This document shows, piece after piece, positions 7,855 through 14,965 of a stretch of 16,085 bases of DNA (position 1 is its first letter; each line of letters starts with the position of its first letter). Made by a program: the position numbers and the translations under genes. Source of the DNA: JAEHDI01 sp035455185 (lineage in GTDB: Bacteria; Acidobacteriota; Terriglobia; Bryobacterales; Bryobacteraceae). Location of the stretch: positions 1 to 16,085 of the forward strand of contig DATIFQ010000411.1 of assembly GCA_035455185.1 (NCBI GenBank), read 5' to 3'. The notes under the pieces are model-generated. The model was not told where the DNA came from and did not search any database. It saw only the letters and a program-made list of their open reading frames with translations.

Positions 7855-8004
7855 CTAGGTCAGGTGTTCCGGATAGGTGGTCCACGCGATGTTGCCGTTG
7901 CGAGTGGCTTGCAAGTCCTTGTCCAGAGTCAGTTTCATGGACTTCCAGGCCTCCGCGACCTTCTGGCCCGGATCCAGAATTCGGGGAATCGCGGGAGTCG
8001 GCAC
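7855..8004 (-). pseudogene. Unrecognised C-terminal gene fragment
   Basis: On the minus strand, five bases after the end of the regulator's distal half, a frame reads 49 codons from a GTG at 8004 to TAG. It contains ILDPGQKVAEAWKSMKLTLD and ends NGNIAWTTYPEHLT. Codon third positions are mostly G or C, as in real genes here, and the composition (amphipathic Lys/Leu helix, aromatic WTTY) looks like protein. There is no good Shine-Dalgarno at the GTG. Upstream the same frame runs only through codons of the regulator gene. It looks like the tail of a gene whose body was lost, although a very small complete gene is possible. I do not recognise the family. Confidence 0.35.
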
Positions 8005-8009
8005 GATTG

Positions 8010-9695
8010 TCAGCCCAGTTGATCGAGTAAGGTTCCGGCTTCCTGCAAGTCTCGAGTCTGAAAACCTTCGCTAAAGAGCCTGTAAGGCGCTGCGAGGATT
8101 TGTCTGGCGGCTGGAACACGATTCTGTTTCCGCAACAACGCAGAGAGGTCCGTTGCGGCTCGCAGCTCAAGAGATTTGGCCCCCTGTGGGCGAGCTACGT
8201 CCAGGGCGGTCTTGAGATCTGCCTCGGCCTCGCTCTCCGCGTTCACCGCACCCGAGCGCAGCGTGGCTGCTGCCCGTAGACGATACAGTTCGGCTTCATA
8301 GAAGAAGGCTCGGCTAGCCCTGACCAGCGAGAGTGCTTCTTTGAGGTCAGCGAAAGCCGCTGCAGGCCGGCCACAAGCTAGCTGCGCTTCGGCGCACAAG
8401 GCTAGCAGATACGGCCGATCCAGCTTGGCTCCGATGGATTCGGCGATCGCCAGGCCTTCACGGATCAAGGCAAGTCCAATCTCCGAATTTCCGCTCTCCA
8501 CATCGGCCCAGCCCTTGACCACCTTGGCGAAGGAGACGTTGTAGAGATAACCCTGCGCTTGGGCCAGGCGGAGCGTCCTCTCGGACCACTGGGCGGCGCA
8601 GGCGCCATCCCTGCGGAGCTGGTGGACGTGTGCGGCGTACATGGTGGCAGTGGACAGGGTAAACCCATGGTCGGGCGCTTCGCTGAAGGCGACCAGATGA
8701 TCGACTTGCCGCGCGGCACGGTCCGGAAATCCGAGAAACCACAAGCTCAGAGCCGCCCACGCTTGGCAGGCGACGGACGGATTTTCGCCGTAAGGGGCGA
8801 GGAACTCGCGATCGCGTCCGGCATGGTAGATCTGAAGGGCGTGTTCGGCGCGCTGCAATGCGCCCGCGAACTTGCCTTGGTGGAACAGGGAGCAGGCCAT
8901 GAGGCTATCGGCGTGAACCGCGACGGTGGGACTCTGTTGGGGTACGGCTTGTTCCAAATGCTGGCCTAGGAGCTCTTCGGTCAGATAATATTCGCCGCGC
9001 AACTCATGCATGAATGCACGGCCGAGGATGACTTGGGAAACACGCTCGGAGTCGCCGAGGCGTTCGCCTATTTCGCAGGCCCGCCCGAAACCGTTCTCGG
9101 CGTCGGGAGCGGCAAAGCCTTCGATGGCGATTGCGGTTGGGGCGAGCATGGCAAGCAAGGTGAACTCGCGCGTTTGATGGTCGCGGGTTTCCGGCAGCGT
9201 CTTCAAGAGCTGCAGACCTCGGCGCAGATGAACGGCGGCTTCACGGGGAGCACTTTTCCGCAGGGCGGCCTCGGCCGCAGCCTGAAGATGGACCAAGGCA
9301 CGCTCGGGGTCGCGGCCGGCGAGGAAATGGTGCGCCAGTTCGCCAGCCCGGTCGGCGGCCGAGGGTCCGAACGTGCGTTCCAAACGCTCACCCACACGGC
9401 GATGGAGACGCGCCTTCCGGCTGGGCGGAATTCGCTCGTATAGGACCTGCTGATATAGGGAGTGCCCGAAGGTGAACCACGACGATACCTCGTCGTCCGG
9501 CCATTCGGTTAGGCTGCAGGGCCGCAGTAGTGTTCCGCGGGAGGCTAGCTCCGCGCACTGCCCCTCAACCTCCTCTGCATCGCGGCCGAGAACCATGGCG
9601 ACGATCACCGGCGAGAACTTCACACCTGCTACCGAAGCGCATTCCAGAAGTTCTTCCTCGGGTTCTTGTAAGCCCTCCAGCTTGCGTTGGATCAT
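8010..9695 (-). CDS. Distal half of split regulator: ATPase C-terminal and TPR region
   Basis: This 561-residue reading begins MIQRKLEGLQEPEEELLE, the piece that normally follows the AAA module in large winged-helix or cyclase-linked ATPase regulators (GVPGNL, then a MIQRKLEGL-type helix). SWFTFGHSLYQQVLYERIPP near residue 92 and RAGELAHHFLAGRDPERALVHL near 136 are typical of that superfamily. The rest is degenerate TPR-like helical repeats ending SEGFQTRDLQEAGTLLDQLG, the usual C-terminus of these proteins. It is in the same frame as the upstream half and separated from it only by TAG (9746-9744) and 16 sense codons (GAGSELPRGVPGNLAA). The ATG at 9695 falls inside a conserved helix and has no good Shine-Dalgarno, so it is unlikely to be a designed start. 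Nonsense mutation, readthrough or base error are the alternatives. The TPR region would sense a ligand or partner. Confidence 0.72.
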   Translation of the reverse strand: MIQRKLEGLQEPEEELLECASVAGVKFSPVIVAMVLGRDAEEVEGQCAELASRGTLLRPCSLTEWPDDEVSSWFTFGHSLYQQVLYERIPPSRKARLHRRVGERLERTFGPSAADRAGELAHHFLAGRDPERALVHLQAAAEAALRKSAPREAAVHLRRGLQLLKTLPETRDHQTREFTLLAMLAPTAIAIEGFAAPDAENGFGRACEIGERLGDSERVSQVILGRAFMHELRGEYYLTEELLGQHLEQAVPQQSPTVAVHADSLMACSLFHQGKFAGALQRAEHALQIYHAGRDREFLAPYGENPSVACQAWAALSLWFLGFPDRAARQVDHLVAFSEAPDHGFTLSTATMYAAHVHQLRRDGACAAQWSERTLRLAQAQGYLYNVSFAKVVKGWADVESGNSEIGLALIREGLAIAESIGAKLDRPYLLALCAEAQLACGRPAAAFADLKEALSLVRASRAFFYEAELYRLRAAATLRSGAVNAESEAEADLKTALDVARPQGAKSLELRAATDLSALLRKQNRVPAARQILAAPYRLFSEGFQTRDLQEAGTLLDQLG

Positions 9696-9743
9696 TGCCG
9701 CCAGGTTTCCCGGAACGCCGCGGGGCAGCTCGCTGCCGGCTCC

Positions 9744-10907
9744 CTACGAAGACCAATAGTCCACCAGCGCGTGTGCAAACAGAGGGTTTCCAGAGGTGCG
9801 TTCGCGAATCGTGGCGGCCAACTGCGCCGTCCCTTCGGAGTCAGGCCTCTGCGTGAGGATTATTTGCGCGATTGCGTCTTCGCTGAGGAGGCTTGGCCGG
9901 ATAACGTTGCACTGTCCGCGAAGATGAAGCTCTTCTGTAAGCGATTCCAGCGCTCTTCCGGACTCGCCGGCATCGCGCGCGCGATTTGTTCCGATCAGGA
10001 GAAAGCGCGCTGGTTGTTGGCGGCGTGCCAGGGCGCTGATGAGCTCGAGCGTGGAGGGGTCCGCCCAGTGAAGATCCTCGAGAGCCATGACCACCGGGAA
10101 GCGTTCCGCGATGGCTTCTACAGCTTCGGCTAGCTCGCGGAGCATCCGGTCGCGGGTGACGCCGAGGATGCGTTCCTGGAGACTGCTGAAGACCGCGGGT
10201 TCGACTAGCGAGGGCATCTGCACCAGCCAGGAAGGCGCGTGGCGTGAGAGAAGATCCACAACGCTTGTGCCGTTGGTGCCGCGGCAGATTCTTCCCAGAG
10301 CTTCGAGCACGGGCATGTAAGCTTCGCCTTCGCCGGAATGCTCCACGCATTGTCCGGTCCCGAGCAGTAAGGCGCCATCGTTTGACGGCAGGCCGGCGAG
10401 GAACGCGTGCAGCAGTTCGGTCTTTCCAATGCCGGCTTCGCCGGTGATGCAAACAAACTGACGCTGTCCCTGCAGGGCGGAGTTGAGAGACGCTCGTAGG
10501 GCTCCGAGTTCCGGGTCACGCTGGAGCAGTTTCGGCCCGGGCAAGCGGCTGAACTGTTCCGGGCCCTGCGGTCCGAGCTTCGAAGAGCCGCCCGCGAAGC
10601 GCACGGCTCCGAGGAAGCGGTAGCCTTTCCCGGTCACAGTTTCGATCCACTTCCCTTCGGGATCGACTTCACGGAAGGTCTTGCGCAGCACGGTAATGCT
10701 TAGCGCGAGGTTGTTTTCCTCAACCACGGTCTCGGGCCAGACCAGCGTCATCAGCTCGTCTTTGGTCACCAGCTTTCCGTGGCAGGCCACCAGAACACAC
10801 AAGGTGTCGAACACCTTCGGGCGCAGCCGGATGGGGTTGCTGTGAAACGTCAGAGTCCGTTCCCGAGGATCGAGGCGGAATGAGCCGAACTCATAGATCT
10901 CACTCAT
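9744..10907 (-). CDS. Proximal half of split regulator: OmpR-type winged helix plus AAA ATPase
   Basis: The 387-residue product is a DNA-binding ATPase cut short. Residues 5-102 form an OmpR/PhoB-type winged helix (YEFGSFRLDPRERTL, KLVTKDELMTLVWPETVVEE, NLALSITVLRKTF, IETVTGKGYRFLGAV). Residues 128-380 form a STAND-like AAA ATPase with Walker A GEAGIGKT (156-163) and Walker B VVMALEDLHWAD (272-283), ending near SGNPLFAHALVDYW. Intact relatives run to about 900-1100 residues with a C-terminal TPR sensor, which here is found in frame after the TAG. The frame is open to an ATG at 11012, but the winged-helix homology starts at the ATG at 10907. The gene is divergent from the OsmC and FAD-oxidase genes, so these are its likely targets. 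If only this half is made, it would keep DNA binding and lose the sensor. Confidence 0.82.
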   Translation of the reverse strand: MSEIYEFGSFRLDPRERTLTFHSNPIRLRPKVFDTLCVLVACHGKLVTKDELMTLVWPETVVEENNLALSITVLRKTFREVDPEGKWIETVTGKGYRFLGAVRFAGGSSKLGPQGPEQFSRLPGPKLLQRDPELGALRASLNSALQGQRQFVCITGEAGIGKTELLHAFLAGLPSNDGALLLGTGQCVEHSGEGEAYMPVLEALGRICRGTNGTSVVDLLSRHAPSWLVQMPSLVEPAVFSSLQERILGVTRDRMLRELAEAVEAIAERFPVVMALEDLHWADPSTLELISALARRQQPARFLLIGTNRARDAGESGRALESLTEELHLRGQCNVIRPSLLSEDAIAQIILTQRPDSEGTAQLAATIRERTSGNPLFAHALVDYWSS

Positions 10908-10923
10908 TCTCAGGAACATAGTA

Positions 10924-10963
10924 AGCCAAAGGAAACTTAAAGAAAAGTTTGAGACGACTTTAA
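10924..10963. promoter_or_regulatory. Candidate operator: AT-rich heptamers at an 11-base period
   Basis: In the region shared by the divergent regulator and OsmC genes, ACTTAAA (10935), AGTTTGA (10946) and ACTTTAA (10957) begin exactly 11 bases apart, with a weaker AGCCAAA at 10924. The first two also form an inverted pair, AAACTT (10933-10938) and AAGTTT (10945-10950). The spacing puts the sites on one DNA face, as is usual for OmpR-type winged-helix proteins. The local AT-richness stands out against the surroundings. No convincing -35/-10 pair was found for either gene. Confidence 0.4.
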
Positions 10964-11191
10964 CGACCTGCGGGGGCCTGTTGCAGCAGAATCGGATTGT
11001 CGGTTGGGACACTCAGCCGTGCAAAGGAGAAAGCGATGAGTAGCAGCGAACGATTTCCGGTGATTGCGACGAAGCTTGAAGTATCGCTGGAACCCGGACC
11101 GCGACTCCCGGCAGGGCTTTCCTACCGGAACGATCCCAAGTCCGACCAAACCAACAACCTGGCCATTACGGCCCCCAAGGAGATGAAGACA

Positions 11192-12373
11192 ATGACGACG
11201 ACCATCAATCAAGCGACCATCAACGGCGTGAACGTGGATGCACTGGAACAAAGCATCGCCGCCATGAAAGACGATCCGCGCGTGGCTGCCTTCCAATTCC
11301 GGAGCTCGAGCCGCTGGCTGGGCGGGGCGGTGATCGCCTCCACCTTCGCCGGCTATCTGCAGGATGGCCTGTACGTGGCGCGCGACACACCACACGAGCT
11401 GGGCGGCGACGAACCGGCCGCGCTGCTAGGCACTGGGACTCAGGTGAGCCCGACTGGTCACCTTCTGCACGCGCTCAGCCACTCGCTGGCGGTCGCCTTG
11501 GCCTATCACGGAGCGGCTCGGCGTGTGGAAATCGAATCGATCAAGATCGATGTGGAAGGCAAGTTGGACCTGCAAGGTCTGCTGGGTCTGGACGAAACGG
11601 TGAAACCGGGATTCAAGCACATTCACGTGACTTTCCGCCTAGATTCGCCGAACTCGAGCGCCGAAGTGTACGATCTGTTTCAATACGTGCAGGCCCGCTC
11701 ACCGATCGCCTCGACCCTGAGCCAGGCGGTCAACGTGCAGTGGAATTTCGAGATCGAGGAGAGCAACTCCCGTCCGGAATCCGATGAAGTGCGCCACGGC
11801 GTAAACGTGAAAGACCTGGTCGCAACCGTGGGCGCGATTCAGGAGAACCCGGTCCTTGCCCGGTGCAACTTCTACGGTTCCGCGGAATGGGAGGGTGGAG
11901 CTCGCGTCAAATCGAGCAGCCCGGGTTTCGACCAGGCGGAGGGCGACCAGATCATTCGCCATCGTGATCCTGCCCCCAAGGGGTACGTGGGTGATGAACC
12001 CAAAGCGCTGCTGGGCTCTGATGCCGGTCCGTCATCGGCGGAGGCGCTGCTGCAATCGATGGCGAACTGCGTCACTGTCACCAGTTCTTACCACGCGGCC
12101 GCCCGGGGCATCGCTCTGGACGCTTTCGAGGTGGACTTCGAAGGCGACATGGACCTGCGTGGGTTTGTCGATGTCGATGACACGGTATCGCCTGGTTACC
12201 AGAACATCCGGGCGAACGTGTACGTCAAGGCTGGCGCGCCACGCTCAGAGGTGGAGGAGTTCATGAAGTTCGCAACCCAACACTCACCAATGTGCAACAG
12301 CGTGTCGAAGCCCGTGCAACTGACATTTTCTCTGGTTCACAACGGAAGCTGCGTAGGGGGTCCGGGAAGATGA
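11192..12373 (+). CDS. Tandem OsmC-family protein, first domain without cysteines
   Basis: OsmC/Ohr proteins are thiol peroxidases that reduce organic hydroperoxides. This 393-residue protein carries two OsmC domains (about 11-187 and 202-382), each opening with NGVNV or HGVNV and sharing GDEPAALLG/GDEPKALLG and AYHGAAR/SYHAAAR. The second domain keeps the first catalytic Cys (Cys293, MANCVTV). The second canonical Cys position is Ser (Ser365, HSPMC), with Cys368 three residues further on. The first domain has Ser at both sites (Ser98, Ser170) and no Cys at all, so it is probably structural or ligand-binding. Single-domain OsmC proteins are about 140-180 residues and work as dimers, so this may be a built-in dimer with one active site. 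AAGGAG (11177-11182) precedes this ATG. An ATG at 11036, also with AAGGAG (11024-11029), would add 52 residues without OsmC homology. Activity is inferred. Confidence 0.85.
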   Translation: MTTTINQATINGVNVDALEQSIAAMKDDPRVAAFQFRSSSRWLGGAVIASTFAGYLQDGLYVARDTPHELGGDEPAALLGTGTQVSPTGHLLHALSHSLAVALAYHGAARRVEIESIKIDVEGKLDLQGLLGLDETVKPGFKHIHVTFRLDSPNSSAEVYDLFQYVQARSPIASTLSQAVNVQWNFEIEESNSRPESDEVRHGVNVKDLVATVGAIQENPVLARCNFYGSAEWEGGARVKSSSPGFDQAEGDQIIRHRDPAPKGYVGDEPKALLGSDAGPSSAEALLQSMANCVTVTSSYHAAARGIALDAFEVDFEGDMDLRGFVDVDDTVSPGYQNIRANVYVKAGAPRSEVEEFMKFATQHSPMCNSVSKPVQLTFSLVHNGSCVGGPGR

Positions 12374-12382
12374 CCGTCGATT

Positions 12383-12416
12383 GCTGCGGCGCCGTGTTTC
12401 CAGCCGGTGCCGCAGC
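12383..12416 (+). terminator. Stable hairpin between the OsmC and FAD-oxidase genes
   Basis: GCTGCGGCGCCG (12383-12394) pairs with CGGTGCCGCAGC (12405-12416) over 12 base pairs, including one G-T pair, with a 10-base loop. It is followed only by TCTT, not a proper T-tract. It lies 9 bases after the OsmC stop. It may attenuate or end transcription, or protect the upstream message. Confidence 0.5.
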
Positions 12417-12449
12417 TCTTGCCCGATCTTGTGAAAAGGGGAGCGAACG

Positions 12450-13874
12450 ATGAAGGTCCAACCCACTGCGATCAATAAACTGGCGTCCACGCTGCACGGG
12501 CGGATCCTCGAGCCTTCGCAGCCAGATTTCGACGCAGCACGCGAAATCTGGAATCGGCTGTATGAGCGACGGCCGGCCCTGGTGGTCCGATGCGAAAGCC
12601 GCTCGGATGTGGCCAAAGCGGTACGCTTCGCTCGCGAGCATGATCTTGAAATCGCGGTGAAGGGAGGAGGACATCATGTGGCGGGACATGCTGCTTGCGA
12701 TGGCGGTTTGTTGCTGGACCTGTCCAGGATGCGAGGGGTCCGCATCGATCCACAGCGGCGAATCGCCACGGCGCTCGGTGGCTGTACCTGGGCCGACTTC
12801 GATCCGGAGACCCAGGAATTCGGCCTTGCCTGCACTGGGCCGATCGTTTCCATGACCGGCTTGCCCGGGTTCCTTCTGGGGGGTGGGTTCGGATGGTTGC
12901 ATCGCAGGCTCGGACTCGGCTGCGATCATCTGGTGGCCGCCGATCTGGTCAATGCCGAGGGCGAGTATGTGAGAGCGACTATGAACCACGATCCCGAACT
13001 GCTATGGGGGTTGCGGGGAGCAGGGTGGAATTTCGGTGTTGTTACTTCGATGGAGTTGAAGCTCGATCCTGTCGGCCCGCAAGTACTGGCCGGGGTGATC
13101 TATTTCCCGATCGAACGCTTTGCTGGGCTGACGCGATTTCATCAGGCCTCGATGGCGGACGCGCCCGAGGATTTGACGACATGGCTAATCCTGAGGCTGG
13201 GGCCGCGGAATCCTGCGATTCCAGAGTTCTTGCACGGGCAGCCGGTCTGCGCGGTCGGCTTCTGCCATTGCGGTGGAGAGGCAGATGCAGAAGGATGGGC
13301 AAACCGGATTCGTGCCCTGCCCGGTGCGTTCGCCGACTCGATCACGTGGAAGCCGTACGTCGACTGGCAGCGGGCCTTGGATGGGCGATGGGGGAACGGG
13401 TTCTACAACGATTGGCGGTCGTTCTTCTTCGATGACCTTCAGCCGGAATGTGTCGAAGTCCTTTTGGAACACATGATGAGGCTGGAGTCACCGCTCACCG
13501 ACATCAAGATTCCCCATCTGGGTGGAGCCATCGCGCGGGAGCCCGTGGGAGGCGCGTCCTTCGGAAATCGCCGCAGCCGGTATTGTCTTGTGATCCAGGG
13601 CAGATGGAGCGAACCTGCCGGCTCGGACAAGCATCTTCAGTGGTCTAAGGATCTTCAGTCCGCTCTGCGGCCTTTCAGCGCAAGCGGAGCGTATGTGAAT
13701 TTCCTGGGACGGGATGAGGACAGCCGGATCGTGTCGGCGTACGGGGAAGAGGGGTATCGGAGACTCGCGATACTGAAAGATAGGATGGATCCTGACAACA
13801 TCTTCCACTTGAATCCGAACATCGGGCCCCAAAGCGGGCGAGTCAGGCAGGCGAATCAGTTCCATCGTGAATAG
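12450..13874 (+). CDS. FAD-linked oxidase of the VAO/berberine-bridge-enzyme type
   Basis: The 474 residues match FAD-dependent oxidases with a PCMH-type FAD domain and a C-terminal BBE segment. VRCESRSDVAKAVRFAREHD opens the FAD domain at about residue 46. KGGGHHVAGH (71-80) carries His75, the position that usually binds FAD covalently. SMTGLPGFLLGGGFGWLHRR (134-153) is the pyrophosphate-binding loop, and YGEEGYRRLAILKDRMDPDNIFHLNPN is the BBE tail. Cys128 lies several residues too early to match the second covalent Cys of bicovalent members, so a single His link is likely. Family members oxidise sugars, alcohols or secondary metabolites with O2 and often make H2O2; the substrate is not visible. 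AGGGGAG lies just before the ATG. It lies 76 bases downstream of the OsmC gene, so a peroxide-removing partner beside an oxidase is a reasonable reading. Confidence 0.87.
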   Translation: MKVQPTAINKLASTLHGRILEPSQPDFDAAREIWNRLYERRPALVVRCESRSDVAKAVRFAREHDLEIAVKGGGHHVAGHAACDGGLLLDLSRMRGVRIDPQRRIATALGGCTWADFDPETQEFGLACTGPIVSMTGLPGFLLGGGFGWLHRRLGLGCDHLVAADLVNAEGEYVRATMNHDPELLWGLRGAGWNFGVVTSMELKLDPVGPQVLAGVIYFPIERFAGLTRFHQASMADAPEDLTTWLILRLGPRNPAIPEFLHGQPVCAVGFCHCGGEADAEGWANRIRALPGAFADSITWKPYVDWQRALDGRWGNGFYNDWRSFFFDDLQPECVEVLLEHMMRLESPLTDIKIPHLGGAIAREPVGGASFGNRRSRYCLVIQGRWSEPAGSDKHLQWSKDLQSALRPFSASGAYVNFLGRDEDSRIVSAYGEEGYRRLAILKDRMDPDNIFHLNPNIGPQSGRVRQANQFHRE

Positions 13875-14012
13875 CAGCGTATTAGTAATGGACACGATCC
13901 GTGCTCGTAGTTGGGTAACGGACGAACCGGAGATTGCCGGGATCGGGACCGCCAAGCCTGCTGTCCGAATCCCCGACGATCGGCCTGCTGAGCAGGACTA
14001 AAGAGAAAAGGA

Positions 14013-14018
14013 TATAAT
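14013..14018 (+). promoter_or_regulatory. Candidate -10 box (TATAAT)
   Basis: A perfect TATAAT in a short A-rich stretch lies 23 bases before the GTG of the first acetyltransferase gene. No good -35 hexamer is found 16-18 bases upstream. The 167-base gap containing it otherwise holds a small CCTGC/GCAGG inverted repeat (13984-13995) and no convincing gene. Confidence 0.4.
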
Positions 14019-14041
14019 TCATTCCACTTGAGAGGCGGCGC

Positions 14042-14839
14042 GTGGAAGATCAGGTATCATTGAGCATCCGGCAGTTTACGGAGGCATGGCGTGTGTTTTG
14101 CACGGTGTCTCCGGACCATGTGGTAGCGGACCTTAATGGGATGGAGTGCATCTTCAGTGGTCTGCCAATTCCATTTTTCAACGTCGTCGTGATCACGGAA
14201 AGAAGCGTCTCAACTGAAGCGCTGCACCGTCACGGCAGAGCAGCGTGCGAATGGACCGCAGGGAAGGATGTGCCCTGGTTTCTCGTCGTCACACACGAAA
14301 CGCTCGCGGATGGTACAGACGCGGCGGCGGTCCTCGGTGAGTGCGGGCTGGCGCCAATGGTGTCGCTGACCGGCATGCTGGCCCGGCGGGTGGCCCCGGC
14401 TGAGAGCCTGCCGGAGGGATTGGAGTTAGCCCGACCAGACGACGACGCGGGCTGTGCGGCGCTCTTGGCAGTGAACGGGGCGGCGTATGGCATTCCGTTA
14501 GACGCCGGCATCGAAACAATTGGCTCGCACAGTTTATGGAAGGATCACGTCGCCGTAGTGGGAAAGGTGGGCGGGAAGCCCGTTAGTTGCGCCGCGGTCC
14601 TGATGGTGGAAGAGCATCGTTACGTCGCATTCGTTGCAACGGACCCCAGCCATCAACGACGCGGTTATGCGGACGCGGCGATGAGGTACGCTCTCGATCT
14701 GGCCGCCCGCGCCTTTGGGGAGACTCCCACCGCGCTCCACGCCACGGACGCGGGCCGCCCGGTGTACGAACGCATGGGCTACGCGCCGATCTCCAGACAC
14801 ACGCTCTTCATCGAGAAGAAGTTCCTGGGCGAGCATTGA
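14042..14839 (+). CDS. GNAT-family N-acetyltransferase with N-terminal extension
   Basis: This 265-residue protein starts at GTG, with the purine-rich GAGAGGCGG just upstream. The C-terminal half (about 126-262) is a GNAT fold: LELARPDDDAGCAALLAVN (beta1-alpha1), VAFVATDPSHQRRGYADAAM with the acetyl-CoA pyrophosphate loop QRRGYA (205-210), and PVYERMGYAPISRHTLF (240-256), the usual beta5-alpha4 end. The first 120 residues (FNVVVITERSV, DVPWFLVVTHETL, GLAPMVSLTGMLAR) resemble the degenerate N-terminal half found in two-lobed GNAT proteins, where only the second lobe binds acetyl-CoA. The acceptor is unknown. A second, different GNAT gene follows after 126 bases. Confidence 0.83.
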   Translation: MEDQVSLSIRQFTEAWRVFCTVSPDHVVADLNGMECIFSGLPIPFFNVVVITERSVSTEALHRHGRAACEWTAGKDVPWFLVVTHETLADGTDAAAVLGECGLAPMVSLTGMLARRVAPAESLPEGLELARPDDDAGCAALLAVNGAAYGIPLDAGIETIGSHSLWKDHVAVVGKVGGKPVSCAAVLMVEEHRYVAFVATDPSHQRRGYADAAMRYALDLAARAFGETPTALHATDAGRPVYERMGYAPISRHTLFIEKKFLGEH

Positions 14840-14862
14840 CCGGATTCCCAGCCAGCGACCGG

Positions 14863-14908
14863 GCACGGTCACCCGTGCGGTGCACAGAAATGCCGACCGC
14901 ATGCGGTC
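14863..14908. repeat. Two palindromes between the acetyltransferase genes
   Basis: GCACGG (14863-14868) and CCGTGC (14873-14878) form a 6-bp stem with a TCAC loop. GACCGCATGCGGTC (14895-14908) is a perfect 14-base palindrome. The first may be a weak terminator. The second is symmetric like an operator for a dimeric regulator. No T-run or promoter is seen with them. Confidence 0.4.
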
Positions 14909-14965
14909 TTGGAGTTGGCGCGGTTCCCGCCTGGCGAACCCAGAACCAGAAGAAGGAGGCAACCG

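Noticed and set aside
9006..9443. Plus-strand ORF opposite the regulator's TPR region
   Set aside because: It mirrors the GC-biased codons of the minus-strand gene, and its low-complexity Gly/Arg content matches no family.
9695..9746. A frameshift between the two halves of the regulator
   Set aside because: The halves are in the same frame: 16 sense codons lie between TAG and the ATG at 9695, so it is a nonsense codon and not a frameshift.
12261..12989. Minus-strand ORF opposite the OsmC/FAD-oxidase junction
   Set aside because: It is antisense to two well-supported genes across their intergenic hairpin and has no protein motif.
13888..14001. A 37-codon plus-strand ORF after the FAD-oxidase gene (starts MDTIRARSWV)
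   Set aside because: It has no Shine-Dalgarno or recognisable motif, and its end runs into the AT-rich promoter-like region; chance is likely.
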